Assembly (NCBI RefSeq): GCF_016125575.1
Contig: NZ_WGLM01000005.1
Coordinates: 780,721 to 844,720 of the forward strand
DNA: 64,000 nucleotides
DNA from: Limimaricola sp.
Lineage (GTDB): Bacteria > Pseudomonadota > Alphaproteobacteria > Rhodobacterales > Rhodobacteraceae
Direction of reading: 5' to 3'
Positions within the stretch are counted from its first letter, which is position 1; the number at the start of each line of letters is the position of its first letter. Shown in pieces: positions 44,797 through 54,010 of this stretch. Position numbers and translations under genes: made by a program. The notes beneath the pieces were generated by a model. That model was not told where the DNA came from and did no database searches. It was given only the letters and a program-made list of their open reading frames with translations.

Positions 44797-47700
44797 AGGG
44801 CTTCAACCTGTCCGACTGGGCGCTGCGCCACCGCTCGATGGTGTGGTACCTGATCCTCGTCTCGCTGCTGGCGGGCACGCTGGCCTACATAGGCCTTGGC
44901 CGCGAGGAAGACCCGCCTTTTACCATCAAGACCATGGTCGTCACCGCCGCCCTGCCCGGCGCCACCGCCGAAGAGACGGTGACGCAGGTCACCGACCGGA
45001 TCGAGAAGAAGCTCGAAGAGCTGCCCTCGCTCGATCATACCCGCTCTGTCACGTTTCCGGGCCGGACGCTGGTTTACGTCGATCTGCGCGACACCACGCC
45101 GGCGCCGGAGGTACGCGCGACATGGACCCGCGTCCGCCAGATGATGTCCGACATCCGGGGGCAAATGCCCTCGGAATTCGCCGGCTTCGGCTTTAACGAC
45201 GATTTCGGCGATGTCTTCGGCAATATCTACGCCTTCACCTCGGACGGCTTCACCCCGCGCGAGGTGCAGGACCGGGTCGAGGATATCCGCGCGGCGGTGC
45301 TGCAACTGAAAGATGCCGGCAAGGTGGACCTGATCGGCACGCAGGACCAGCAGGTGCATATCGAGTTCTCGGTGCGCAAGCTGGCAGCCCTTGGTCTGAG
45401 CGAGCGGCAGGTGCTGGACACGCTGGCCAAGCAGAATGCCATCGTGCCGTCTGGCGTGGTGCGCACGGGAGAAGAGCAGATCCTTGTCCGCGTGACGGGC
45501 CAGTTCACCTCGCCCGCAGCACTGGCCGACACCAACCTGCGTGTGGGCGACACCTATTTCGCCCTGTCTGACGTGGCCGACGTGACGCCGGGCTACGCCG
45601 ACCCGCCCAGCAGCCTTGTGCGGTTCGATGGCAAGCCGGCCTTGTCGTTGGCCATTGGCATGAGGCCGGGCGGCAATATCCTGGACTTCGGCGAAAAGCT
45701 GGACACGCTGATGACCGGAATCGCGGCCAAGCTGCCGATCGGGCTGGAGATGCACAAGGTTGCCGATCAGCCCAAGGTGGTGGCCGATTCGGTCGATCAC
45801 TTCCTCAAGGCGCTGGTCGAGGCAGTGGTGATCGTGCTGGCGGTATCCTTCATTTCGCTGGGCATGCGCGCGGGCCTTGTCGTGACAATGACGATCCCGC
45901 TGGTGCTCGCGCTGACCTTTGTCTTCATGCAGATGATGGATATCGCGTTGCAGCGCATCTCGCTGGGCGCGCTGATCATCGCGCTGGGGCTGCTGGTGGA
46001 TGACGCGATGATCACCATCGAAACGATGATCTCGCGGCTGGAGGCGGGCGACGGGCTGAAGAAGGCCGCAAGCCACGCCTGGACCTCCATTGCCTTCCCG
46101 ATGCTGACCGGCACGCTGGTGACGGTGGCAGGCTTCATCCCGATCGGCTTCAACGGGTCGAAAGCCGGGGAATATACCAATTCGCTGTTCTGGGTGATCG
46201 CCTCGTCACTGGTGCTGAGCTGGATCGTCGCGGTCCTCTTCGCGCCGATCCTCGGCACCACGTTCCTGCCGCGGCAACTGGCCCATGCCCATGCCGGGCC
46301 GGGCCGTTTGCGCCGGGCGTTCCGCCGCGTGCTGGCCGGCGCGATGCGTGCGAAATGGCTGACCATCGCGGTGACGCTGGTGGCTTTCGGCGGCGCGGTC
46401 TTCGGCATGAAGTTCGTGGAACAACAGTTCTTTCCGACATCCGACCGACCCGAGCTGATCCTTGACGTGACACTGCGCCAGAATGCCTCGATCGCGGCGA
46501 CCGATGCCGTGATGACGAAACTGGACACCTTCCTTGCCAGCCGGTCCGAGGCGGCATCATGGGCCACCTACGTCGGCCGGTCGGCGCCGCGTTTCGTCCT
46601 CGCGCTGGATCTGGGCACGCCGGGGCCCAATGCCGGGCAGATCGTCATCGTGACGCCCAGCCTGAAGGACCGCGACGCACTGAAGGCCGCGGTGGAAGAC
46701 TTCTCCAAGGGGCTGACCGGGGTCGAGGTCTTCGCCAAGTATCTCGAGCTTGGCCCGCCGGTGGGCAAGCCGGTGCAGTACCGCATTTCCGGCCCCGATC
46801 CGGCGGTGCTGCGCGACCATGCGCGCGATCTGGCCGCGCTGGTGGCGGGTGATGCGCGGCTGAAAGACGTGACGCTGGACTGGAACGAACCGGCGCGGGT
46901 GGCGCGCGTGGTGCTTGACCAGGACAAGCTGCGGCAATTGGGCCTGACGCAGACGGACGTGGCCCGCGCGCTCAACGGGCTTTACGACGGGCTGAACGTG
47001 ACGGAACTGCGCGATGGGCGGGTCCTGATCGACGTGCTGGCGCGCGGCGCGGGCGCCGACCGGGCCTCGCTGGCCGGGTTGCAGAGCCTGCAACTGGGCA
47101 ATGCCGCGGGCGTGCCGATTCCGCTGACCAGCTTTGCCAGCCTTGAATGGACGACCGAACAGCCCGAGATCCAGCAACGCGACCGGGTGCCGACGATCAC
47201 CGTCAAGGCGGCGATTTCTACCGATGCCCAGCCCGATACCATCGCCAAGGCGCTGGCCCCGAAAATTGCAGATTTCGCGGCCGCCCTGCCCGCAGGCTAC
47301 AAGCTGGTGACGGGCGGCACCGTGGAAAGCTCGGCACAAAGCCAGGCACCGATCATCGCGGTGGTGCCGCTGATGCTGCTGGTCATGCTGACGCTGGTAA
47401 TGGTTCAGGTGCAGGGGTTCCGGCGCATGTTCGTGGTGCTGGCCGTGGCACCGCTGGGCCTGATCGGGGTCGTGGCGGCGCTGGTGCCCTCCGGCGCGCC
47501 GCTGGGCTTTGTCGCGATTCTTGGCGTGTTGGCGCTGGTCGGCATCCTGATCCGCAACGCGATCATCCTGGTCCACGAGATCGAGGTGCTGCGCGAGGGC
47601 GGCATGGGCGCGTGGGACGCGGTGCTGGGCGCCTCGGACAGCCGCGCGCGGCCGATCCTGCTGACCGCCGCGGCTGCGAGCCTTGCCCTGATCCCGATCT

Positions 47701-47852
47701 CGCAAGAGGTGTTCTGGGGGCCGATGGCCTATGCGATGATGGGCGGCATCATCGCCGGCACGCTGATTACCCTGCTCTTCGCGCCGGCGCTTTATTGTGC
47801 GGTGTTCCGCGTCAGACCGGAACCGCCAGGCGAGGCCGACAGCCCCGCCTGA
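44793..47852 (+). CDS. RND-family efflux permease
   Basis: Proton-driven inner-membrane pump of 1019 residues with the standard twelve-helix RND layout: helix 1 at about 15-35, a large periplasmic loop, helices 2-6 at about 345-500 (including LGLLVDDAMITIETMISRLE with the proton-relay Asp pair), helix 7 near 525, a second loop and helices 8-12 at about 845-1005 (ILIRNAIILVHEIEVLREGG). It belongs to the AcrB-like superfamily (hydrophobic/amphiphilic efflux). No outer-membrane channel gene is next to it, so it must share one encoded elsewhere. Confidence 0.95.
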   Translation: MKGFNLSDWALRHRSMVWYLILVSLLAGTLAYIGLGREEDPPFTIKTMVVTAALPGATAEETVTQVTDRIEKKLEELPSLDHTRSVTFPGRTLVYVDLRDTTPAPEVRATWTRVRQMMSDIRGQMPSEFAGFGFNDDFGDVFGNIYAFTSDGFTPREVQDRVEDIRAAVLQLKDAGKVDLIGTQDQQVHIEFSVRKLAALGLSERQVLDTLAKQNAIVPSGVVRTGEEQILVRVTGQFTSPAALADTNLRVGDTYFALSDVADVTPGYADPPSSLVRFDGKPALSLAIGMRPGGNILDFGEKLDTLMTGIAAKLPIGLEMHKVADQPKVVADSVDHFLKALVEAVVIVLAVSFISLGMRAGLVVTMTIPLVLALTFVFMQMMDIALQRISLGALIIALGLLVDDAMITIETMISRLEAGDGLKKAASHAWTSIAFPMLTGTLVTVAGFIPIGFNGSKAGEYTNSLFWVIASSLVLSWIVAVLFAPILGTTFLPRQLAHAHAGPGRLRRAFRRVLAGAMRAKWLTIAVTLVAFGGAVFGMKFVEQQFFPTSDRPELILDVTLRQNASIAATDAVMTKLDTFLASRSEAASWATYVGRSAPRFVLALDLGTPGPNAGQIVIVTPSLKDRDALKAAVEDFSKGLTGVEVFAKYLELGPPVGKPVQYRISGPDPAVLRDHARDLAALVAGDARLKDVTLDWNEPARVARVVLDQDKLRQLGLTQTDVARALNGLYDGLNVTELRDGRVLIDVLARGAGADRASLAGLQSLQLGNAAGVPIPLTSFASLEWTTEQPEIQQRDRVPTITVKAAISTDAQPDTIAKALAPKIADFAAALPAGYKLVTGGTVESSAQSQAPIIAVVPLMLLVMLTLVMVQVQGFRRMFVVLAVAPLGLIGVVAALVPSGAPLGFVAILGVLALVGILIRNAIILVHEIEVLREGGMGAWDAVLGASDSRARPILLTAAAASLALIPISQEVFWGPMAYAMMGGIIAGTLITLLFAPALYCAVFRVRPEPPGEADSPA

Positions 47853-47862
47853 CCGGCCCCGA

Positions 47863-49020
47863 TCAGAGAAACGGGATCTCGCAAAGCGTGCCGCCCATCG
47901 GGCCGTCCTCGCGCAGCACCGTCACCCGGTCGCCCGGTTGCAGCGCGACCGAGACAAGGGCGAAGCCGATGTTCTGCTCCAGCCGCCACGACCAGGCGCA
48001 GTTGGTCAGGTCGCCCGCCTTGATGCCGTCGACCACGATGTCGTTCCAGCGGAAGGCGGGCGCGGCGGGCGCCCCGCCGTCAAGGCGAATGCCCAGCGAA
48101 TGGCGTTTCGGCCCCTCGGCGGCGATCCGGCGCAGGGCCTGAATGCCGATGGTGTCGTCGGGCACGTGCAGGTCCACGTATTTGCCCATCCGCACCTCGA
48201 AGGGGTTGGTCTGCCCGTCGGTATCGCCGCCGTAAGAGACCAGGCCGCTTTCGATCCGCTCCACCCAGTTGGGGTTGCCGGGGCCGATGCCGTAGGGCTG
48301 GCCCGCCTCCTTCACGATGGCCCACAGTTCGGCCCCGCGGCTGGCCTCCTTGAGGTAGATCTCGAACCCGCCCTGTTTCGACCAGCCGGACCGCTGCACC
48401 GCCACGGGAATGCCGGCGATCTCGGTCTCCCTGAACCAGAAATATTTCAGGTCGCGCACCCAGTCGCCGCAGATGCTGGCCACCACGTCCTCGGCCCGCG
48501 GCCCCTGCACGGCCAGCGGCGACACGTCAGGCTCGCTGACCTCCACCCGCAGGCCGCGTTCGGCGGCGATGGCGCGGGCCCAGAACCAGATGTTGCTGTC
48601 GGCGATGGACAGCCAGTAGCGGTCCTCGTCCAGCTTCAGCAGGATCGGGTCGTTGATCAGCACGCCGTCATGGTTGCACAGCGCCACGTACTTGCCCTGC
48701 CCGACCTTGCATTTCGACAGGTCGCGGGTGGCGAGGATCTGCGCCAGCCGCCCCGCATCGGGGCCGGCAAGCTGCACTTGCCGCTCGCAGGACACGTCCC
48801 ACATCGAGACGCCGTTGATCAGCCGCCAGTATTCCTCTTCCGGGTGGCCGTAGGAGGTGGGCATCAGCATGTGGTTGTAGGTGGTCATCGCCGTCACGCC
48901 TTCGGCCACCGTCGCCTCGAAGAAGGGCGAGGGGCGCAGGCGCGCGGAGGGGGAAATCTGGAACGTCGCCGGGCGCGGCAGCGCGGTGACGAGCGGTTCG
49001 GCGGGGGCGATCTGGACCAT
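47863..49020 (-). CDS. GcvT-fold methyltransferase similar to DMSP demethylase DmdA
   Basis: About 385 residues of the aminomethyltransferase (GcvT) fold that binds tetrahydrofolate. It resembles DmdA-type proteins in several places: TTYNHMLMPTSYGHPEEEYW, MWDVSCERQVQLAGPDAGRL, the run DVSPLAVQGPRAEDV, QRSGWSKQGGFEIYL and NWVERIESGLVSYGGD. DmdA moves a methyl group from dimethylsulfoniopropionate to tetrahydrofolate; other GcvT-fold demethylases share this pattern, so the substrate is inferred, not proven. The ATG at 49018-49020 was chosen. It is divergent from a LysR regulator. C-terminal DRVTVLREDGPMGGTLCE is typical of the family's barrel. Confidence 0.8.
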   Translation of the reverse strand: MVQIAPAEPLVTALPRPATFQISPSARLRPSPFFEATVAEGVTAMTTYNHMLMPTSYGHPEEEYWRLINGVSMWDVSCERQVQLAGPDAGRLAQILATRDLSKCKVGQGKYVALCNHDGVLINDPILLKLDEDRYWLSIADSNIWFWARAIAAERGLRVEVSEPDVSPLAVQGPRAEDVVASICGDWVRDLKYFWFRETEIAGIPVAVQRSGWSKQGGFEIYLKEASRGAELWAIVKEAGQPYGIGPGNPNWVERIESGLVSYGGDTDGQTNPFEVRMGKYVDLHVPDDTIGIQALRRIAAEGPKRHSLGIRLDGGAPAAPAFRWNDIVVDGIKAGDLTNCAWSWRLEQNIGFALVSVALQPGDRVTVLREDGPMGGTLCEIPFL

Positions 49021-49055
49021 GGTGGCGACCTTCGTGAAAGCGGTGGTGGCGCGAT

Positions 49056-49068
49056 CCTTGTGCCAAGG
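49056..49068. promoter_or_regulatory. Inverted repeat in the DmdA-like/LysR intergenic region
   Basis: CCTTG-TGC-CAAGG is a perfect 5-bp inverted repeat with a 3-base centre in the 126-bp divergent gap. LysR regulators commonly bind a short interrupted palindrome there and control the divergent gene. Only motif evidence. Confidence 0.35.
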
Positions 49069-49146
49069 TGGCCCGCGCGACAAACGACACATTCGATGCC
49101 AATGACCCCGTTTTCGTTATGGCTCGGTCATGCTAACCTGCCGCGC

Positions 49147-50037
49147 ATGGCACAGCTTCCCCCGCTGCCCTGGCTGCGCGCCTTCGAGGCCGCGGCGCGG
49201 CATCTCAGCTTTACCCATGCGGCCGCCGAACTGCACCTGACGCAGGCGGCGGTCAGCAAGCAGGTGCGCCTGCTGGAACAGGCGCTGGGTGCGCCACTGT
49301 TCGAACGCGGGCCGCGAAGCCTGACGCTGACCAAGGTGGGCGCGGCCTATGTGCCCAAGCTGCGCGATGCCTTCGCACGGCTGGCCGAGGGCACCGAGGA
49401 GGTGTTTGGCACCCGGCGCGCGCGCGTTCTGACGGTGCGGGTGGCCACCAGTTTCGCCGTGACATGGCTGGCCCCGCGCCTGCCGCGCTGGCGCGACGCG
49501 CATCCGGGCCGGGCGCTGAGGCTGGTCTCCAGCGTCTGGAACGAGGGCAGCGACAAGGACCGCTACGACCTCGACATCCGCTATGGCACCGGCCCCTGGC
49601 CCGGCTTTCGCAGCGACCGGCTGACCTGGGAGGTGCTGGAGCCGCTTTGCCTGCCCGATCTCGTAACCACGCCCGAGGACATCGCGGGCCAATGCCTGCT
49701 GCACGTGCTGGGCTACGAAGAGGGCTGGGGGCGCTGGCTGGCCACGGCGGGGGTGTCGGCGCAGGGGCCGGGGCTGCAAGTGGATACCTCGCTGATGGCC
49801 TTCGCACTGGCCGAGGCGGGGGTGGGCGTGGCGCTGGGCCGCTCGTCGATGACGACGGGCGCGCTGGCGGGCGGACGGCTGGTGCGCCCGCTCGACCTTG
49901 GGGTGCCGGTGGCCGAGGCGTTTCACCTGCTTTTGCCCGAGGCGGGCGGCGCCCACCCCGACGCGGGCGCCTTCCGCGCATGGCTTTTGTCCGAGGCCGA
50001 GGCCGACCCAGTGAACGTGGTCAACCGCGGCGGCTAA
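49147..50037 (+). CDS. LysR-family transcriptional regulator (GcvA-like)
   Basis: About 296 residues. The N-terminal helix-turn-helix, LRAFEAAARHLSFTHAAAEL then LTQAAVSKQVRLLEQALGAP, matches GcvA/AmpR-type LysR proteins, followed by a periplasmic-binding-like effector domain starting about residue 90. The ATG at 49147 is the family start; an upstream in-frame ATG at 49100 would add about 16 residues. It is divergent from the DmdA-like gene and likely controls it. The 3' end overlaps the convergent Gfo/Idh gene by four bases. Confidence 0.9.
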   Translation: MAQLPPLPWLRAFEAAARHLSFTHAAAELHLTQAAVSKQVRLLEQALGAPLFERGPRSLTLTKVGAAYVPKLRDAFARLAEGTEEVFGTRRARVLTVRVATSFAVTWLAPRLPRWRDAHPGRALRLVSSVWNEGSDKDRYDLDIRYGTGPWPGFRSDRLTWEVLEPLCLPDLVTTPEDIAGQCLLHVLGYEEGWGRWLATAGVSAQGPGLQVDTSLMAFALAEAGVGVALGRSSMTTGALAGGRLVRPLDLGVPVAEAFHLLLPEAGGAHPDAGAFRAWLLSEAEADPVNVVNRGG

Positions 50038-51122
50038 AGCGTGACGGCCTGCCCGGTGCGGGCCGATTCCTGCGCCGCAAGGCCTATGGCTACCGCCATC
50101 GCGCCGTCATGCAGCGTGACCTCCGGCGTGCCCTCGCCCCGCACGACGGCCGCGAATTTCTGGTGCTGGTAGAAGGTCGAGCCGTTGTGGTCGCCCGCGG
50201 CGAGCAGCGCCGGATCCACCGGGATCTCGCGCATTTCGGGGCCCTTCGGGTGACGCGGGCTGACGATCAACTGCGCGGTGGGCGGCTCGCCAAGGTGCGG
50301 CGGCCAGAACCGCCCCGGTCCGGGCACCAGCGCCTCGATCTTGCCGGTGGGGCCGACCGCGCTGATTTCCTCCTGATAGCGCGAGCCTTCGGCGAACATG
50401 CACAGCTCCAGCATGGCCCGCGCGCCGTTGGCGAAATCGACGATGACATAGGCATTGTCCCAGATGTCAGGGGTCCGGTCGTCGTAGGTCTCGTCAAGGT
50501 GGTTCACAGCCTGTCCGGCGCTGGCCATCACGCGCACCGGGTCCGACCGCAGCACCAGCCGCATCAGGTCGAAGAAATGGCAGCATTTCTCCACCAGCGT
50601 GCCGCCGGTATTGGCGTTGAAGCGGTTCCAGTCGCCGATCTTGGGCAGGAAGGGAAAGCGATGTTCGCGGATCGTGAACATCCGGATGCCGCCCGTCGCG
50701 GCCTCGGCCTGCGCGATCAGCGCGGCGACGGGGGGCATGTAGCGGTATTCCATCGCCACCCAGACCGGCGCCGGATAGGTTTTCGCGAATTCGGCGACCC
50801 AGGCCGCCTGCGCGGGATCGGTATAAAGTGGCTTTTCCACCAGCACCGGGCGCGGAGCGCTGGCCGCGATCTGCTGCAATTGCGGGACATGCAGGAAGTT
50901 GGGGCTGGCGATGACCAGCGCATCCAGATCGTCGCGCGCCAGCAGCGCCTCGAACGAGGCCATCACCTCGGCGCCACCCGCCAGCGCGGCGGCCTGCCGT
51001 GCCAGGTCATCGACCGGGTCAAAGACGGCGGCGACGCGCGCCTCCGGCAGCAGCGCAATGTTGCGGACGTGCTCTTGCGCCATCATCCCGCAGCCGATCA
51101 GGCCATAGTTGATCTTCTTCAA
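50034..51122 (-). CDS. Gfo/Idh/MocA-family oxidoreductase
   Basis: NAD(P)-dependent sugar or cyclitol dehydrogenase family, 362 residues. The Rossmann motif is YGLIGCGMMAQEHVRNI, with the family motif VLVEKPLYTD about residue 95 (EKP) and ALVIASPNFLHVP before it. The substrate-binding half contains NANTGGTLVEKCCHFFDL, with the His pair typical of the active site. It lies 5 bp downstream of a GntR-type regulator on the same strand, so the two form an operon divergent from the monooxygenase operon, pointing to a role in the same catabolic pathway. Confidence 0.9.
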   Translation of the reverse strand: MKKINYGLIGCGMMAQEHVRNIALLPEARVAAVFDPVDDLARQAAALAGGAEVMASFEALLARDDLDALVIASPNFLHVPQLQQIAASAPRPVLVEKPLYTDPAQAAWVAEFAKTYPAPVWVAMEYRYMPPVAALIAQAEAATGGIRMFTIREHRFPFLPKIGDWNRFNANTGGTLVEKCCHFFDLMRLVLRSDPVRVMASAGQAVNHLDETYDDRTPDIWDNAYVIVDFANGARAMLELCMFAEGSRYQEEISAVGPTGKIEALVPGPGRFWPPHLGEPPTAQLIVSPRHPKGPEMREIPVDPALLAAGDHNGSTFYQHQKFAAVVRGEGTPEVTLHDGAMAVAIGLAAQESARTGQAVTL

Positions 51123-51127
51123 TTTAG

Positions 51128-51859
51128 TCAGCCCCTTCCCATGCGGTTTACATAGACCGCCTTTTCAGAATCGAACCATGTGCGCGAATATTCCGCGCGT
51201 GCCCCGGTCTGGGCCCAGGCCAGCCGGGTGATGAAGCCTGCCGTCGCGCCGGCCGGCAACGGCGCGGCGGGCGGCGTCCAGTCCGGCATCGGCGCGGCAC
51301 CGACCCGGTCTTCGGCGCGGGTGATCACGAGGCCCAGCGCGCGGCGGTAGTAGAGATACAGTGATTCGACCAGTTCGCCCGCCGCGATTGCCTGGGCATG
51401 ACTCGCGTCGAGCCAGATTTCCTCCAGCGCCACGGTCTCGCCGTCCAGACGCCGCAGGCGCCTGATTCGGTGCGCCAGCGTCGAAGGTCCGAAATCGGGC
51501 GCATCGGACGGTTTGCCCATCAGGTCGAGCGAGAGGACCTCGGCCGTGGGCAGCCCCCCGCCCTCGACCCGCTCCAGCCGGAAAAACGCATAAAGGCTGG
51601 CCACTTCCGGCCGGGTGCGAATGTAGTTGCCCGACCCCTGCACCCGGTGCAGCAGGCCCTTTTCATCGAGATCGGCCAGCGCCTTGCGCAACGTGCCCAC
51701 GGCGATGCCAAGGCCCTGCGCCATCTCGCGCTCGGGCGGCAGGCGCGTGCCATCGGCCAGTTGCCCAGCGGCGATCCGGCGAATCAGCATCTCGCTGATC
51801 TGGATGTATTTCGGCAGCGATCCCCGTCCCGGATCGCCTCTGCCCGCCTGCACACTCAT
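51128..51859 (-). CDS. GntR/HutC-family transcriptional regulator
   Basis: 243 residues. An N-terminal winged helix (PKYIQISEMLIRRIAAGQLA, then LPPEREMAQGLGIAVGTLRK) is followed by a UTRA effector domain (about 90-235), the layout of HutC/FarR-like GntR regulators that sense sugars or sugar derivatives. The ATG at 51857-51859 starts it. The gene is divergent from the LLM monooxygenase, 84 bp away, and is the best candidate for its specific repressor, released by the pathway substrate. Confidence 0.92.
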   Translation of the reverse strand: MSVQAGRGDPGRGSLPKYIQISEMLIRRIAAGQLADGTRLPPEREMAQGLGIAVGTLRKALADLDEKGLLHRVQGSGNYIRTRPEVASLYAFFRLERVEGGGLPTAEVLSLDLMGKPSDAPDFGPSTLAHRIRRLRRLDGETVALEEIWLDASHAQAIAAGELVESLYLYYRRALGLVITRAEDRVGAAPMPDWTPPAAPLPAGATAGFITRLAWAQTGARAEYSRTWFDSEKAVYVNRMGRG

Positions 51860-51871
51860 GTTGCGTCCCGA

Positions 51872-51890
51872 ATTGATACACTATTGATGC
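51872..51890. promoter_or_regulatory. Direct-repeat candidate operator for the GntR regulator
   Basis: ATTGATAC (51872-51879) and ATTGATGC (51883-51890) are repeated 11 bp apart, one helical turn, in an A/T-rich 84-bp gap between the divergent regulator and monooxygenase genes. Position and phasing fit an operator controlling both directions. Confidence 0.4.
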
Positions 51891-51943
51891 ATTCGTTTTG
51901 GGATGCTACGCAAGTGCAAATCGAGGGGAGAGGAACAGAGTCG

Positions 51944-53113
51944 ATGGCAGCGTCCCAACAGGTTGTCCCGGTTACCAGCGCCGATCTGGATGGCGCGGAA
52001 GTGTCATGGTTCTCGGCCCTTTGCTCGGATGACTACGAATATCTCGGCGTCCCCGACGGCGAGCTGCGGTCCAGCTTCGAGCATTGCCGCGACATCGTGC
52101 TGGAGGCCGAAAAGCAGGGCTTTCGCAACATCCTGGCCCCCTCGTCCTATCAGGTCGGGCAGGATACGCTCAGCTTCGTAGCCGGCATGGCGCCGCTGAC
52201 CAGCAGCATCAACTTCCTTGCCGCCATCCGCTGCGGCGAGATGCATCCGATCATGCTGGCGCGCACGGTCGCCACGCTGGACCACATGCTCAAGGGCCGG
52301 CTGACGCTGAACGTGATCAGTTCGGATTTTCCGGGCGAGAAGGCCGACAGCGCCTTCCGCTACCGCCGCAGCCACGAAGTGGTGCAGATCCTGCGGCAGG
52401 CCTGGACGCAGGACACGATCGAGCATCAGGGCGAGATCTACCAGTTTTCGGGTCTGACGACCGATCCGGCCAAGCCCTACCAGCAGAACGGCGGCCCGCT
52501 TCTCTATTTCGGGGGCTATTCGCCCGACGCGCTGGAGCTGTGCGGCGCGCAGTGCGACGTCTACCTGATGTGGCCCGAGACCAAGGACATGCTGGCCGAG
52601 CGGATGCGCGCGGTCCATGCACGCGCCGAGGCGCATGGCCGCACGCTCGATTACGGGCTGCGGGTGCACATGATCGTCCGCGATACCGAGGCCGAGGCGA
52701 AGGAATATGCCGAGCATCTCGTCAGCAAGCTGGACGACGAATACGGCAAGCTGATCCGCGACCGGGCGCATGATTCGATCAGCCTGGGCGTGTCGCACCA
52801 GTCCCGTGCGCGCGAGCTGGCCGACCAGTTCGGCTATGTCGAGCCGAACCTGTGGACCGGCGTGGGCCGCGCGCGGTCGGGCTGCGGCGCGGCGCTGGTA
52901 GGCTCCACCGACCAGGTGCTGAGCGCGCTGGAGGACTACCGCAAGATGGGCATCCGCGCCTTCATCCTGTCGGGCTATCCGCATATCGACGAGGCGCGCC
53001 ATTTCGGCACCCGCGTCCTGCCGGAGTTGACAACGGTATCGCTCCCCCATGTCTATGGTCGGGTGCCGGCCGAAACGCCGGCGACACCGCTGGGCTGTGG
53101 GGTGCGCCGCTGA
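51944..53113 (+). CDS. SsuD-like FMNH2-dependent monooxygenase (putative sulfonate/sulfoquinovose monooxygenase)
   Basis: LLM-class flavin monooxygenase of about 389 residues that aligns with alkanesulfonate monooxygenase SsuD over most of its length. Shared features: PLLYFGGYSPDALELCGAQC, GLRVHMIVRDTEAEA (Arg240 and His242), NLWTGVGRARSGCGAALVG (Arg311 of the mobile loop) and FILSGYPH (Tyr345); the corresponding Arg/His/Tyr residues form the sulfonate site in SsuD. The N-terminal EVSWFSALCSDDYEYLGVPD differs from SsuD and, with the neighbouring genes, points to the SmoC-type sulfoquinovose branch. FMNH2 should come from the flavin reductase two genes on. The ATG at 51944 follows a GGGGAGAGGA sequence. 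Confidence 0.8.
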   Translation: MAASQQVVPVTSADLDGAEVSWFSALCSDDYEYLGVPDGELRSSFEHCRDIVLEAEKQGFRNILAPSSYQVGQDTLSFVAGMAPLTSSINFLAAIRCGEMHPIMLARTVATLDHMLKGRLTLNVISSDFPGEKADSAFRYRRSHEVVQILRQAWTQDTIEHQGEIYQFSGLTTDPAKPYQQNGGPLLYFGGYSPDALELCGAQCDVYLMWPETKDMLAERMRAVHARAEAHGRTLDYGLRVHMIVRDTEAEAKEYAEHLVSKLDDEYGKLIRDRAHDSISLGVSHQSRARELADQFGYVEPNLWTGVGRARSGCGAALVGSTDQVLSALEDYRKMGIRAFILSGYPHIDEARHFGTRVLPELTTVSLPHVYGRVPAETPATPLGCGVRR

Positions 53114-54009
53114 TGGAACGGGTGCGTTTCGACAAGAACCTGACGCTCAGCCGAATCGTCTACGGCATGTGGCGGCTGGACGACGATGCCGATACCTCGC
53201 CCGCCCATGTGCGCGCCAAGATCGAGGCCTGCCTTGAGCAGGGCATCACCACGATGGACCAGGCCGATATCTATGGCGGCTACATGGCCGAAGAGATTCT
53301 GGGCCATGCGCTGAAGGGCAGCGGCCTGCGTGACAAGATCGAGCTTGTCACGAAATGCGGCATCGTCGCCCCGGCGGGCCGGCACGCAGATGCGCGGGTG
53401 AAGTATTATGACACCGGGCGGTCGCATATCACGGCCTCGGTCGATGCCTCGCTACGGCTGATGAACACCGATTACATCGACCTTCTGCTGATCCACCGCC
53501 CCGACCCGATGATGAACCATGCCGTCACCGGCGCCGCGCTGGACGAGCTTGTGCAGTCGGGCAAGGTGCGGGCCGTTGGCGTGTCCAATTTCCGCCCGTG
53601 GGACTGGGAGTTGCTGCAATCGGCGATGAAGACGCCGCTGCTGACCAACCAGATCGAACTCAGCCTGCTGGCACATCAGGGTTTCACCAACGGCGACGTG
53701 GCGTTTCACCAGCGCCACGGAACCCCGCTGATGGCGTGGTCGCCGCTGGGCGGCGGTGCGCTGGTCGGCGGACAGCCGGGCAACGTCGTGTTGCAGGGCA
53801 AGATGGCCGAGGTCGCAGCGCGTCATGGCGTGGATGCCAGTGCCGTGGCGGTGGCGTGGCTGCTTGCGCATCCGGCACGTATCCTGCCCGTGATGGGCAC
53901 CAACAATCTGGGGCGAATTGCACGCCTTTCCGACGCGTTGCGCGTCAGGATGGACCGGCAGACCTGGTACGAACTTTACACGGCCGCGCTTGGCCAAGAG
54001 GTAGCCTGA
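53113..54009 (+). CDS. Aldo/keto reductase (SmoB-like candidate)
   Basis: NAD(P)H-dependent reductase of about 298 residues. The catalytic tetrad is complete: Asp49 in TTMDQADIYG, Tyr54, Lys81 in LVTKCG and His128 in LLIHRPDP. The C-terminal cofactor motif ILPVMGTNNLGRI is present. It begins IVYGMWRLDDDADTS, like YdhF-type AKRs. The ATG overlaps the monooxygenase stop by one base (TGATG), tight coupling. In oxidative sulfoquinovose breakdown the aldehyde left after desulfurisation (6-oxo-glucose) is reduced to glucose by such an enzyme (SmoB); that role is inferred here. Confidence 0.85.
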   Translation: MERVRFDKNLTLSRIVYGMWRLDDDADTSPAHVRAKIEACLEQGITTMDQADIYGGYMAEEILGHALKGSGLRDKIELVTKCGIVAPAGRHADARVKYYDTGRSHITASVDASLRLMNTDYIDLLLIHRPDPMMNHAVTGAALDELVQSGKVRAVGVSNFRPWDWELLQSAMKTPLLTNQIELSLLAHQGFTNGDVAFHQRHGTPLMAWSPLGGGALVGGQPGNVVLQGKMAEVAARHGVDASAVAVAWLLAHPARILPVMGTNNLGRIARLSDALRVRMDRQTWYELYTAALGQEVA

Positions 54010-54010
54010 C

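Noticed and set aside
44364..46076. Minus-strand open frame of 570 codons
   Set aside because: It lies opposite the RND adaptor and permease genes, whose products have clear family features.
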